Shown here: one piece after another, positions 17,576 to 23,743 of the stretch
Position numbering within the stretch: the first letter of the stretch is position 1
Layout: each line of letters begins with the position of its first letter
Assembly (NCBI RefSeq): GCF_000300005.1
Contig: NC_018691.1
Span: 558,001 to 622,000 of the forward strand
Length of the DNA stretch: 64,000 nucleotides
Reading direction: 5' to 3'
From: Alloalcanivorax dieselolei B5
GTDB lineage: Bacteria; Pseudomonadota; Gammaproteobacteria; Pseudomonadales; Alcanivoracaceae
Notes under the pieces: generated by a model
What the model was told of the DNA's origin: nothing
Seen by the model: the letters and a program-made list of their open reading frames with translations, nothing else
Database searches by the model: none
Position numbers and translations under genes: made by a program

Positions 17576-18265
17576 CTAGTGCCCATCCAGGTAATGCCGC
17601 AGGGCCTGGGGATCGGGCAGGGTAACGGTGCCGTAGCCGAACCGGACCAGCCCTTCCCTCTCCAGCTGCTTGAGCACCCCGTGCACGCCCTGGCGGCTCA
17701 TGCCCAGCATGCTGGCGATATGCTCCCGGGTCAGCTTGAAGGTCACCGGCTCGGTGAGGGCGTGGCCGTCCAGGGTTTCCGCCAGAAACAACAGGCGCCG
17801 GCCAAGCCGGCCCGGCATATCGCGCAGAGCGTTGTCCTCGATCACGGAAATGGCCGACCACAGACGACGGCTGAGCATATCCAGAGTACGGGGATAGGCC
17901 TCTGGATAGCGGCTCAGCAGAGCCCGATAATCCTGGCCGGGGATTTCCAGCAGTTCGCCATCGCTGTGGGCGGTGGCGCCGAACACCCGGGGCATACCCG
18001 GTGAGAACACGGTGTCGCCGAACCAGGCGCCGGCCTGGAACAGGGTCAGGATGACTTCGCGCCCCTCGGGATTGGTGGAACTGATCCGCACATTACCGGT
18101 GCCCACCACCGACAGGGTCGATTGCACCTCACCCCGCTCGTACAGCACCTGGCCGGTCCGGAACGGCCGGATGCGGGCCGCCGTGGCGGCTTCCCGCAAG
18201 GCCGATTCGGGTAATCCGGAGAGTAAGGAACAGCTGCGCAGAATGGCCAGGGCCCGGTCACTCAT
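17576..18265 (-). CDS. Crp/Fnr-family transcriptional regulator
   Basis: A 229-residue regulator with an N-terminal cyclic-nucleotide-binding-like beta barrel (FRTGQVLYERGEVQSTLSVV, then REVILTLFQAGAWFGD) and a C-terminal winged helix with recognition helix HIASMLGMSRQGVHGVLKQLEREG. Cysteines of an Fnr-type iron-sulfur centre are absent: the only Cys is near residue 12, so it is not a classical oxygen sensor. RVFGATAHSDGELLEIP matches the RTATVxAxxDxxLLxI segment of the family. The divergent neighbour is the HD-domain gene, a candidate target; a large palindrome lies between them. Confidence 0.9.
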   Translation of the reverse strand: MSDRALAILRSCSLLSGLPESALREAATAARIRPFRTGQVLYERGEVQSTLSVVGTGNVRISSTNPEGREVILTLFQAGAWFGDTVFSPGMPRVFGATAHSDGELLEIPGQDYRALLSRYPEAYPRTLDMLSRRLWSAISVIEDNALRDMPGRLGRRLLFLAETLDGHALTEPVTFKLTREHIASMLGMSRQGVHGVLKQLEREGLVRFGYGTVTLPDPQALRHYLDGH

Positions 18266-18417
18266 GGTCGTTTCCCCGTCGCTCTCTTGCCATTCTTTCC
18301 GCCTTTTCTTTTGTCATCTCCCAAGTGTAAAGAAATTGACAGTTTGTCGCCGCCCCCGGACCTAGACTGAACCCACGGTTCCATTGTTTGGCGCCCGCCG
18401 TGGCACGGACCGATAGC

Positions 18418-18477
18418 AGGGCCTGTTCACACTATTTCCATCCAGCAGGCGCGATGGAAATAGTGTGAACAGGCCCT
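18418..18477. repeat. Perfect 25-bp inverted repeat, MITE-like
   Basis: AGGGCCTGTTCACACTATTT... (18418-18442) is exactly complementary to 18453-18477, with the 10-nt loop CAGCAGGCGC. The arms resemble transposon terminal inverted repeats (GGGCCTGTTCACA-type ends, as in IS5-like elements). It contains no gene. It sits between the Crp/Fnr gene and the HD-domain gene, where it could serve as a terminator or be a miniature inverted-repeat element. It is unrelated in sequence to the GTAGGAGC palindromes elsewhere in the window. Confidence 0.8.
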
Positions 18478-18585
18478 AAATAACGTTCAACAATGACCCG
18501 TCGCGCCAGCCCGCCGCCACCGCGACCCGCTCTCCGGGCCGTGTCATCGGTGGCCCCCCGCGCCGGGGTTCGGGAGAACCACATC

Positions 18586-19194
18586 ATGCAAGGTCAGCAC
18601 GACGAACGCAGAGCCAGCTTCACCCATATGGAAGACGGCAAGGCCGAAGACTGGCAGATCATTTCCGATGCCTTTGGCGGTTTCGCCCGGGAATTGCCGG
18701 ACCGGGTGATCGAACACCTGCGTCTGTTGGAAGGCGATTGCGGCGGCTTCCCGGTGGACCGTCTCACCCATTGCTTGCAAACCGCCACCCTGGCTCATCA
18801 GGACGGCAAGGATGAGGAGTATGTGGTGTGCGCGCTGCTGCATGACATTGGCGACACCCTTGGTCCGTACAACCACGCCGACATCGCCGCCTCCCTGCTG
18901 GAGCCGTTTGTCAGTGAGGAAAATTACTGGATGGTGAAACACCACGCCATTTTCCAGGGCTACTATTTCTTTCATCATCTGGGGCTGGATCGTAATCTGC
19001 GTGACCAGTTCCGGGACCACCCGTGCTTCGAACGTACCGTGGAGTTTTGCGCGAAATACGACGGCGCCGCCTTCGATCCGGACGCGGAAACTCTGCCTCT
19101 GTCGTTCTTCGAGCCGATGCTGCGACGAGTAATGGAAAAGCCGAAACGCTCCCTGTACAAAAAGACCTTCGATAAACAGGAAGCCACCGCCTGA
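18586..19194 (+). CDS. HD-domain protein (202 aa)
   Basis: Metal-dependent HD-superfamily protein. The HD pair is LLHDIGDTLGPYNHAD near residue 85, preceded by LQTATLAHQDGKDEEYVVCA (upstream His) and followed by VKHHAIFQGYYFFHHLG, giving the clustered histidines and aspartate of a one- or two-metal site. This layout resembles the small HD proteins linked to oxygenases of the MIOX/PhnZ type as well as HD phosphohydrolases, and the sequence alone does not separate these. The frame opens at 18493, but ATG 18586 with GGGAG upstream gives a natural start. Divergent from a Crp/Fnr regulator. Confidence 0.8.
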   Translation: MQGQHDERRASFTHMEDGKAEDWQIISDAFGGFARELPDRVIEHLRLLEGDCGGFPVDRLTHCLQTATLAHQDGKDEEYVVCALLHDIGDTLGPYNHADIAASLLEPFVSEENYWMVKHHAIFQGYYFFHHLGLDRNLRDQFRDHPCFERTVEFCAKYDGAAFDPDAETLPLSFFEPMLRRVMEKPKRSLYKKTFDKQEATA

Positions 19195-19342
19195 GCATCG
19201 CCCGCCTGATCGCCAATACCGATGGGCATACCTGTCGGTATTGGCACTTCTGTTATTGAAATGACATTTCATCGTCATTGGCTGGTCACCTCCGTTTTCT
19301 AAAGTACGCACCTTGTCCTTATCGTGATTGCGGAGCTTGCCG

Positions 19343-21262
19343 ATGAATGCCTTGAGACCCGTCGGGTGGCGTGCCACCTGGCTCGTTATTCTTTTGTCTT
19401 TATTCCTGACCGCCTGTGGTGGTGACAGTAGCAGCCATTCCGGAGGCGACCCCACGCCGCCGGATAGCGGGAACGGCGATGATGGTGGTGACGGAGACGG
19501 TGGTGGGGATAACGGCGGTGATGGCGGTGGGGACACCAGTCAGAGCTTCACCGTGGCGGTGATCCCGGATACCCAGAAGTATTCCCGTTATTCGCCAGAG
19601 CGTTACATCGTCCAGACGCAGTGGATCGCGGACAATTACCAGGAATACAACATTCCTTTCACCTTGCATCTGGGGGATGTGGTGGACCTGCCCCGCGCGG
19701 ATTCCGAATGGGCCGCGGCGATGGAGGCCATGCAGATTCTCGACGTCAATCCGGAAACGCCGTACAGCATTCTCGCTGGCAACCACGATGTGCTGAACAG
19801 CGGGCAGTGGGACGCGGACCGGGACCTGGCCGCCGAACCCTTCCCTCGGTACTTCTCCGCGGCACGCCAGGCCGGCAACTTCTCCACTTTCCAGGGTGCG
19901 GATGACACTGGCTTCAACAGCTATCACATCTTCGAAGCCGAAGGACGTGAGTATCTGGTGCTGGCTCTGGACTGGCGTGTGTCCGATCAGTCGCTGGAGT
20001 GGGCCCGTGGTGTGCTGGACGAGCATCCGGATGTCCCCACCATTCTGACCACGCACCAGTTGCTCAACATCGCCGGTGATGGCGAAACCGCTATTTTCAC
20101 CGAGCATGGCGCCCGTTTGTGGGAGCAACTGATTCGCAGCCACGATCAGATTTTCCTGACTTTCAACGGTCACCACCACGGTGAAGCGATGATGGTGGGC
20201 AAGAACGACTACGGCCGTGATGTGGTCATGGTGGTGGTGGATTACCAATCCGGTTTCTGGGGCGGTAATGGCATGATGCAGCTGGTGACGTTCGACCTCA
20301 CCAACGACGAACTGGATTTCATGTCCTACTCACCCTGGGTGGCGGCCATCGACGAAGCCAGCCGTCAGCCCCAGGACGAATTGTCGCGCTGGGAATTCAG
20401 CGTGCCGATGGACTTCGAGCAGCGCTTCGCCGACCTCAACCAGGGCGAGGGGATCGTGGCGCCGGGCAGCATCGAGGGCACCCAGGCCTACTGGATTCTG
20501 GATTCGGAGCACCAGATCACCGCCACCGACAACAGCGTCAAGTTCATGGATGCGTCCGGCAACGGCAACACCATGACACTGGTGTCCTATAACGATCCGC
20601 AAGGCGATCTCTCCAATTTCTTCCAGGTCACCACGGACGCTCCCGCGTTCGGCTACGCCACCGGCAGTGCCCGCTTCACGGGGCGCAACGAAATCGGCGG
20701 CTATTACCTGACCACCGACGGCCCGGGCCTGACCTTCGAGCAGAGCGCCGCCGGCCAGCCGGGCTTCCTGCCGCAGTACACCATCGAAGCCATCGTGCGT
20801 CTGCCGGAAGGCTGGACGCCCGAGAACAATCAGTGGTCCGGTATCCTCAATCACCAACCGGGCATCACCCAGGTGTGTAACTATCACTCCGTCTCCTGCT
20901 CAGGCAGCGACGCCTCCCTGGGCCTGAACGTCTCTTCCCTGAAAGAGTTCCAGTGGGTGAGCACCTCCCAGAACGGCAAGGGCCAGGACAACTGGTCCTG
21001 GGAAGTGAGCAACGAGTACTGGTATCACATCGCGCTGGTCAACGACGGAGAGCGGGTGCAGATGTACGTGGACGGCTCGCTGGTCATGCGCACCGGTGTC
21101 GATGAGCAACAGGGTCTGCTGGTGGAGCCGGGCCAGCCCTGGTCCATCGGCGTGAACAGCTGGCAGGGCAACCCCGGCAATCTGTTCGCCGGCGATATCG
21201 CCGAGATCCGTATTAACAACCGCGCCTTGGGACGGGACGAGTGGTTGTATAACCAGAGATAA
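19343..21262 (+). CDS. Lipoprotein calcineurin-like phosphoesterase with LamG-like domain
   Basis: A 639-residue lipoprotein (LVILLSLFLTACGG, Cys about residue 25) with an acidic Gly/Asp linker (SGNGDDGGDGDGGG) before a metallophosphoesterase domain: VIPDTQKYSR, then LHLGDVVDL, then LAGNHDV, then TTHQLLN and FNGHHHGE supply the metal ligands. From about residue 400 a concanavalin/LamG-like jelly-roll follows (YTIEAIVRLPEGW, then YWYHIALVNDGERVQMYVDG, then AEIRINNRAL). Probably a surface-anchored phosphodiesterase or phosphatase that binds a polymer. ATG 19343 is chosen for CGGAG 7 nt upstream; an earlier TTG (19328) is unlikely. A strong terminator follows. Confidence 0.9.
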   Translation: MNALRPVGWRATWLVILLSLFLTACGGDSSSHSGGDPTPPDSGNGDDGGDGDGGGDNGGDGGGDTSQSFTVAVIPDTQKYSRYSPERYIVQTQWIADNYQEYNIPFTLHLGDVVDLPRADSEWAAAMEAMQILDVNPETPYSILAGNHDVLNSGQWDADRDLAAEPFPRYFSAARQAGNFSTFQGADDTGFNSYHIFEAEGREYLVLALDWRVSDQSLEWARGVLDEHPDVPTILTTHQLLNIAGDGETAIFTEHGARLWEQLIRSHDQIFLTFNGHHHGEAMMVGKNDYGRDVVMVVVDYQSGFWGGNGMMQLVTFDLTNDELDFMSYSPWVAAIDEASRQPQDELSRWEFSVPMDFEQRFADLNQGEGIVAPGSIEGTQAYWILDSEHQITATDNSVKFMDASGNGNTMTLVSYNDPQGDLSNFFQVTTDAPAFGYATGSARFTGRNEIGGYYLTTDGPGLTFEQSAAGQPGFLPQYTIEAIVRLPEGWTPENNQWSGILNHQPGITQVCNYHSVSCSGSDASLGLNVSSLKEFQWVSTSQNGKGQDNWSWEVSNEYWYHIALVNDGERVQMYVDGSLVMRTGVDEQQGLLVEPGQPWSIGVNSWQGNPGNLFAGDIAEIRINNRALGRDEWLYNQR

Positions 21263-21288
21263 CCATAAAAGTAACTACCCTCATTTTC

Positions 21289-21314
21289 AGGGCGCCGGAT
21301 GGCGCCCTTTTTTT
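21289..21314 (+). terminator. Rho-independent terminator
   Basis: GGGCGCC pairs perfectly with GGCGCCC around GGAT, followed by seven T. It ends the phosphoesterase transcript and marks the left edge of the accessory island. Confidence 0.9.
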
Positions 21315-21421
21315 GTGCGCCTGGCACGGGCGCACTTCTGATGCTGCGGGAAGGGGCGGAGCCAGAAGCCCCCGCAGCCCGAAACCTCTGGCTCCGACAT
21401 TTCACTGGATTGGCGTAGTTT

Positions 21422-21589
21422 ATGGAGCCGAAGGAAATAACGAATCCAATACCAATCGCTCTTCTCGGTCTGCGGGCTGTATTGACGCACTCGAATCGCT
21501 TGGCGAAATTGATCGGAAGTCTCGAGCGCCAGTTACTATCCGTGTGCACGGCTACACCGTGGAGTCTGTTCATATGTGCAGTGTCATGA
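21422..21589 (+). CDS. Small hypothetical ORF (55 aa)
   Basis: An ATG frame encodes MEPKEITNPIPIALLGLRAV... with a plausible helical segment (HSNRLAKLIGSLERQLL). It lies in an AT-richer stretch between the terminator of the phosphoesterase gene and the GIY-YIG-like gene. There is no clear ribosome-binding site, and competing frames overlap on both strands. It could be a small cassette gene or noise. Confidence 0.3.
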   Translation: MEPKEITNPIPIALLGLRAVLTHSNRLAKLIGSLERQLLSVCTATPWSLFICAVS

Positions 21590-21770
21590 TCACTGGGAAA
21601 GGAAAAGGCCAAGCGATTGGGGGCAGGCAACGGATCGAGTTTGTAACTTATCGAGTTTTCTGGCCTTATTTGGCGATACTAAAAAAAGCAAGGTGATGGG
21701 CGCTGGCGCGTTGATTGTATATCCGAGGAGGCGTCCTAATGCCTGTTATGTTTTTTTGGGAGGGTTCTCA

Positions 21771-22169
21771 TTGAATTTGGTATGGACTGGGTTTCAAGAT
21801 TTCTTTGATCTTTGTAACCAGCTAAAGAAGAAGCCTGGGCTGTTCTATGTGATTGGAGAAAACCATCACTGTTACATTGGTTCGGTTGGTGGTCGAGGTG
21901 GCATGAAAGGCTTGGCCCAGCGATACCAGAAGCACTATGTTGATAGGTCTATGGCTATTTTTGGATCGAGCACGCCTCTAGGCCAGCCTGCTTTTGCTTC
22001 CGTCGTTACAGATCCTCGAATTCAAGTATCTGACATAGAACCGATAGAAAGGCAGATACAAGATGTGTTTATTGCGAAACGTGGCATAAGTAATGCGCTA
22101 TTTACCCCAAGAGGAAGGGCGTCAAGTTATAAGATTATTCATACTGGCAATGTTCCCTCTTTCTTGTGA
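21771..22169 (+). CDS. GIY-YIG-like small protein (132 aa), probable cassette gene
   Basis: The segment GLFYVIGENHHCYIGSVGGRGG followed by GLAQRYQKH has the spacing of the GIY-YIG nuclease core: an FYV strand, a CYIG strand about 10 residues later, then an arginine in a helix. A later glutamate (EPIERQIQD) could be the metal ligand. The frame is open from 21576, but a TTG at 21771 has a perfect GGGAGGG site at 6-nt spacing, giving MNLVWTGFQDFF and a product of compact GIY-YIG size. Composition is AT-richer than the chromosome. It ends just before an attC-like site, as a gene cassette would. Nuclease activity is an inference. Confidence 0.5.
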   Translation: MNLVWTGFQDFFDLCNQLKKKPGLFYVIGENHHCYIGSVGGRGGMKGLAQRYQKHYVDRSMAIFGSSTPLGQPAFASVVTDPRIQVSDIEPIERQIQDVFIAKRGISNALFTPRGRASSYKIIHTGNVPSFL

Positions 22170-22171
22170 AA

Positions 22172-22236
22172 AAATAACAATTCGTGGCAGTTCGCGCCTG
22201 ACTCGCTACGCTCGCCGCTGCACAGGGGCGTTGGGC
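22172..22236 (+). other. Integron attC-like recombination site
   Basis: The sequence follows attC architecture: AAC, 5-nt spacer AATTC, left inner arm GTGGCAG, a central region of about 27 nt, right inner arm CTGCAC, 6-nt spacer AGGGGC, and the core site GTTGGGC (22230-22236, matching GTTRRRY). The inner arms pair except for one unpaired G, the extrahelical base expected of attC. Compare the common form AAC-AATTC-GTTCAAG...CTTAAC-TCAGGC-GTTAGGC. It sits between two genes in the same orientation with the VOC gene starting 27 nt beyond. No integrase gene is in the window, so this would be an attC cluster lacking an integrase. Confidence 0.65.
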
Positions 22237-22262
22237 GCCAAAATCGAAGAGGTGATAGACAT

Positions 22263-22643
22263 ATGACAAAGAAGGAACCCCGGCCTCCTATTGGAGTCGC
22301 GCATGTCGTTCTGGAAACTGACCGTATGGAAGAGTCCGCTCAATTCATGCGGACTATAGGAATGCGCCCGATCTTCGAAGGGTCACCGATTTCCGTTTAT
22401 GAAATGCGGGGCGGCACTCACCTAATACTGATGTTGAAAGATGAGGTTGATGCGAAGGAAGCCTCGTTTGACCTGATGGTCGATGATCTGCATGCGTCCC
22501 ATCGGAAATTCAAAGAACTGGGTCTAAATCCATCAAGAATCGAAGCACGCCCTAAAATCGATCATGAAATGTTCACCGTTCGCGAGCCTGCCGGCCATGT
22601 GATTACAATCTTTTCGAGCCACGCTTCAGATAACCCAATATGA
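22263..22643 (+). CDS. VOC/glyoxalase-fold protein, cassette-borne
   Basis: A 126-residue single-domain vicinal-oxygen-chelate protein: IGVAHVVLETDRMEESAQF (strand plus helix of the first babbab unit), then GTHLILMLKDE, then SFDLMVDDLHASHRKFKELG, and the C-terminal FTVREPAGHVITIFSSH, where the EPAGHV motif carries a metal-ligand glutamate and histidine. It could be a glyoxalase, dioxygenase or resistance-type protein; the fold does not decide. ATG 22263 has GAGGTGA upstream. It begins directly after an attC-like site and is followed by a degenerate second one, as expected of an integron gene cassette. Confidence 0.8.
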   Translation: MTKKEPRPPIGVAHVVLETDRMEESAQFMRTIGMRPIFEGSPISVYEMRGGTHLILMLKDEVDAKEASFDLMVDDLHASHRKFKELGLNPSRIEARPKIDHEMFTVREPAGHVITIFSSHASDNPI

Positions 22644-22681
22644 TCTCATGGTTAGAGCCCATGAACTCAGGGGTTGGGGGA
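22631..22681 (+). other. Degenerate attC-like site after the VOC gene
   Basis: Overlapping the VOC stop codon, AACCC (near 22633) and GGGTT (near 22673) are complementary ends, with an inner hairpin CATGG/CCATG and the right part ATGAAC-TCAGGG-GTTGGGG, which is close to the consensus CTTAAC-TCAGGC-GTTRGGC. The left arm is poorly conserved and the core ends in G rather than a pyrimidine. A decayed or divergent attC is the best reading. Confidence 0.35.
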
Positions 22682-22728
22682 GATTGGGCTGGGAGGCGCC
22701 GGGCAAGACCTGACCCCCCGGAGTTGTT

Positions 22729-22821
22729 TCACGCCAGGTAGACGCAAGATCGCCCCTCGCCGTCGAAGGCCGTTGTCCGCCACTGTTTCTTTACCAGGCG
22801 ATAGGCTGGAATCGAACTCAT
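22729..22821 (-). pseudogene. Truncated RES-domain toxin (30 codons)
   Basis: The ATG overlaps the upstream antitoxin stop in an ATGA junction, the classic layout of Xre/RES toxin-antitoxin operons. The product begins SSIPAYRLVKKQWRTTAFDG and continues EG, matching the N terminus of RES toxins (WRIVKxxxxxxAFxGEGAxxYGGRWN), then loses homology at RSCVYLA and stops after 30 codons instead of about 150. The break coincides with the right edge of the integron-like segment, so insertion or deletion there probably removed the toxin. RES toxins degrade NAD+; this fragment cannot. Confidence 0.6.
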
Positions 22822-23069
22822 ACGGCCACGCCGTGTTCCAGACGACCGATCAGATTCAGTACCGCCTCTGCTCCCGCCGAGGTGGCGAGCATCTCGATCG
22901 GACGGCGCCCACCGAGGCCACGAACGGGATTGAGTAACCATTGCCGGGCCCGGGCTTTGTCTCCCTCGAACAGGTCCGTCGCTGCCTTGAGCACCTCCGC
23001 GAACCGGTACGGCTCTTTCTGTTCCAAACCTGCGTCCTCGGCGAGTTTGATGTATACCGTGTAAGGCAT
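22818..23069 (-). CDS. Xre/MbcA/ParS-type antitoxin, shortened
   Basis: The 83-residue product contains the C-terminal toxin-binding domain of RES-associated antitoxins: LFEGDKARARQWLLNPVRGL, then GGRRPIEMLATSAGAEAV, then LIGRLEHGV. The N-terminal part (PYTVYIKLAEDAGL) resembles the start of the usual Xre-like helix-turn-helix, but about 25-30 residues that should follow, including the recognition helix, are missing before the second domain. The protein is therefore either an internally deleted copy or a short variant. The stop overlaps the truncated RES ORF. It lies directly downstream of the marR-type gene, with 32 nt between them. Confidence 0.65.
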   Translation of the reverse strand: MPYTVYIKLAEDAGLEQKEPYRFAEVLKAATDLFEGDKARARQWLLNPVRGLGGRRPIEMLATSAGAEAVLNLIGRLEHGVAV

Positions 23070-23101
23070 CCCGTCCCTGAGCGTTTTATGCCGTTTCCGG
23101 C

Positions 23102-23542
23102 TCAGCCGCCCAGCCGCCGCGCCATGGCCTCCATGACACGGCGCCAGCCTTCGTGATCATCGCCGGTCTCGGCGAAGGATTCCCTCAGCAACTGGTGCTG
23201 GATGCCGGTGAGATGGGCCTGCAGGGCCTTGCCTTGCTCGGTGAGGGACAGGCGTTTGATGCGTTTGTCGTTGTCGTCCCGGCGCACGTCCACGTAACCC
23301 TGCTCGGCCAGGGTCTTCAGAGGTTTATGGATGGCCTGCTTGGTCAGGCGCATGGTTTCCACCAGTTCATTGACGCTGAGGTCGTTGTAGCGGTTGATGA
23401 AGAACAGCAGACGGTGATGGATGCGGGACAGGCCATAGGTCTTGAGGATGGCGTCCGGTTCCGCGACCAGGCCGCGAAAGGCGAAATGGAGGGTCTCCAG
23501 GGTGGCGTCCAGGTCTTCGGGGGAAAGGCTCTCTGTCATCAT
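23102..23542 (-). CDS. MarR-family transcriptional regulator
   Basis: A 146-residue winged-helix regulator. The DNA-binding core is LSRIHHRLLFFINRYNDLSVNELVETMRLTKQAIHKPLKTLAEQGYV, followed by the wing RRDDNDKRIKRLSLTEQGKAL, the typical MarR D-x-R-D-x-R wing pattern. A second ATG at codon 2 is an equal alternative start. Transcribed toward the decayed antitoxin and away from nothing obvious: the next gene upstream (choice-of-anchor I lipoprotein) reads toward it. Ligand and target unknown. Confidence 0.88.
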   Translation of the reverse strand: MMTESLSPEDLDATLETLHFAFRGLVAEPDAILKTYGLSRIHHRLLFFINRYNDLSVNELVETMRLTKQAIHKPLKTLAEQGYVDVRRDDNDKRIKRLSLTEQGKALQAHLTGIQHQLLRESFAETGDDHEGWRRVMEAMARRLGG

Positions 23543-23694
23543 CGACTCACTGTCTCGATTGGCTGAGGGTCATTGGTCAGAATGATTGACTTTCTTGGGG
23601 GTATTATGCAACCCGGTTGGGGCTAAAAGATGAGTCGGTGGCGCGCGCGGACAAGTAAATAATACGATGTTAATGAAGTGCGCGGGTAGAAATA

Positions 23695-23729
23695 GGGGGC
23701 GACGCCGGTGGGAACCGGCGGTCGCCCCA
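23695..23729 (-). terminator. Hairpin terminator of the lipoprotein gene
   Basis: GGGGCGAC-GCCGGT pairs with ACCGGC-G-GTCGCCCC (14 pairs, one bulged G, GGGA loop) just after the stop of the minus-strand lipoprotein gene. The T-rich tract beyond it (CCTATTTCT) is weak. Confidence 0.5.
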
Positions 23730-23743
23730 GGCAGGATCGGGTA

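Noticed and set aside
21313-21696. 127-codon frame left of the GIY-YIG-like gene
   Set aside because: Starts within the terminator and has no motif; the shorter 21422-21589 frame is somewhat more protein-like but also doubtful.
22652-22728. Possible short gene between the VOC gene and the RES fragment
   Set aside because: Stops in all frames; looks like the junction of the attC-like remnant and the broken toxin.
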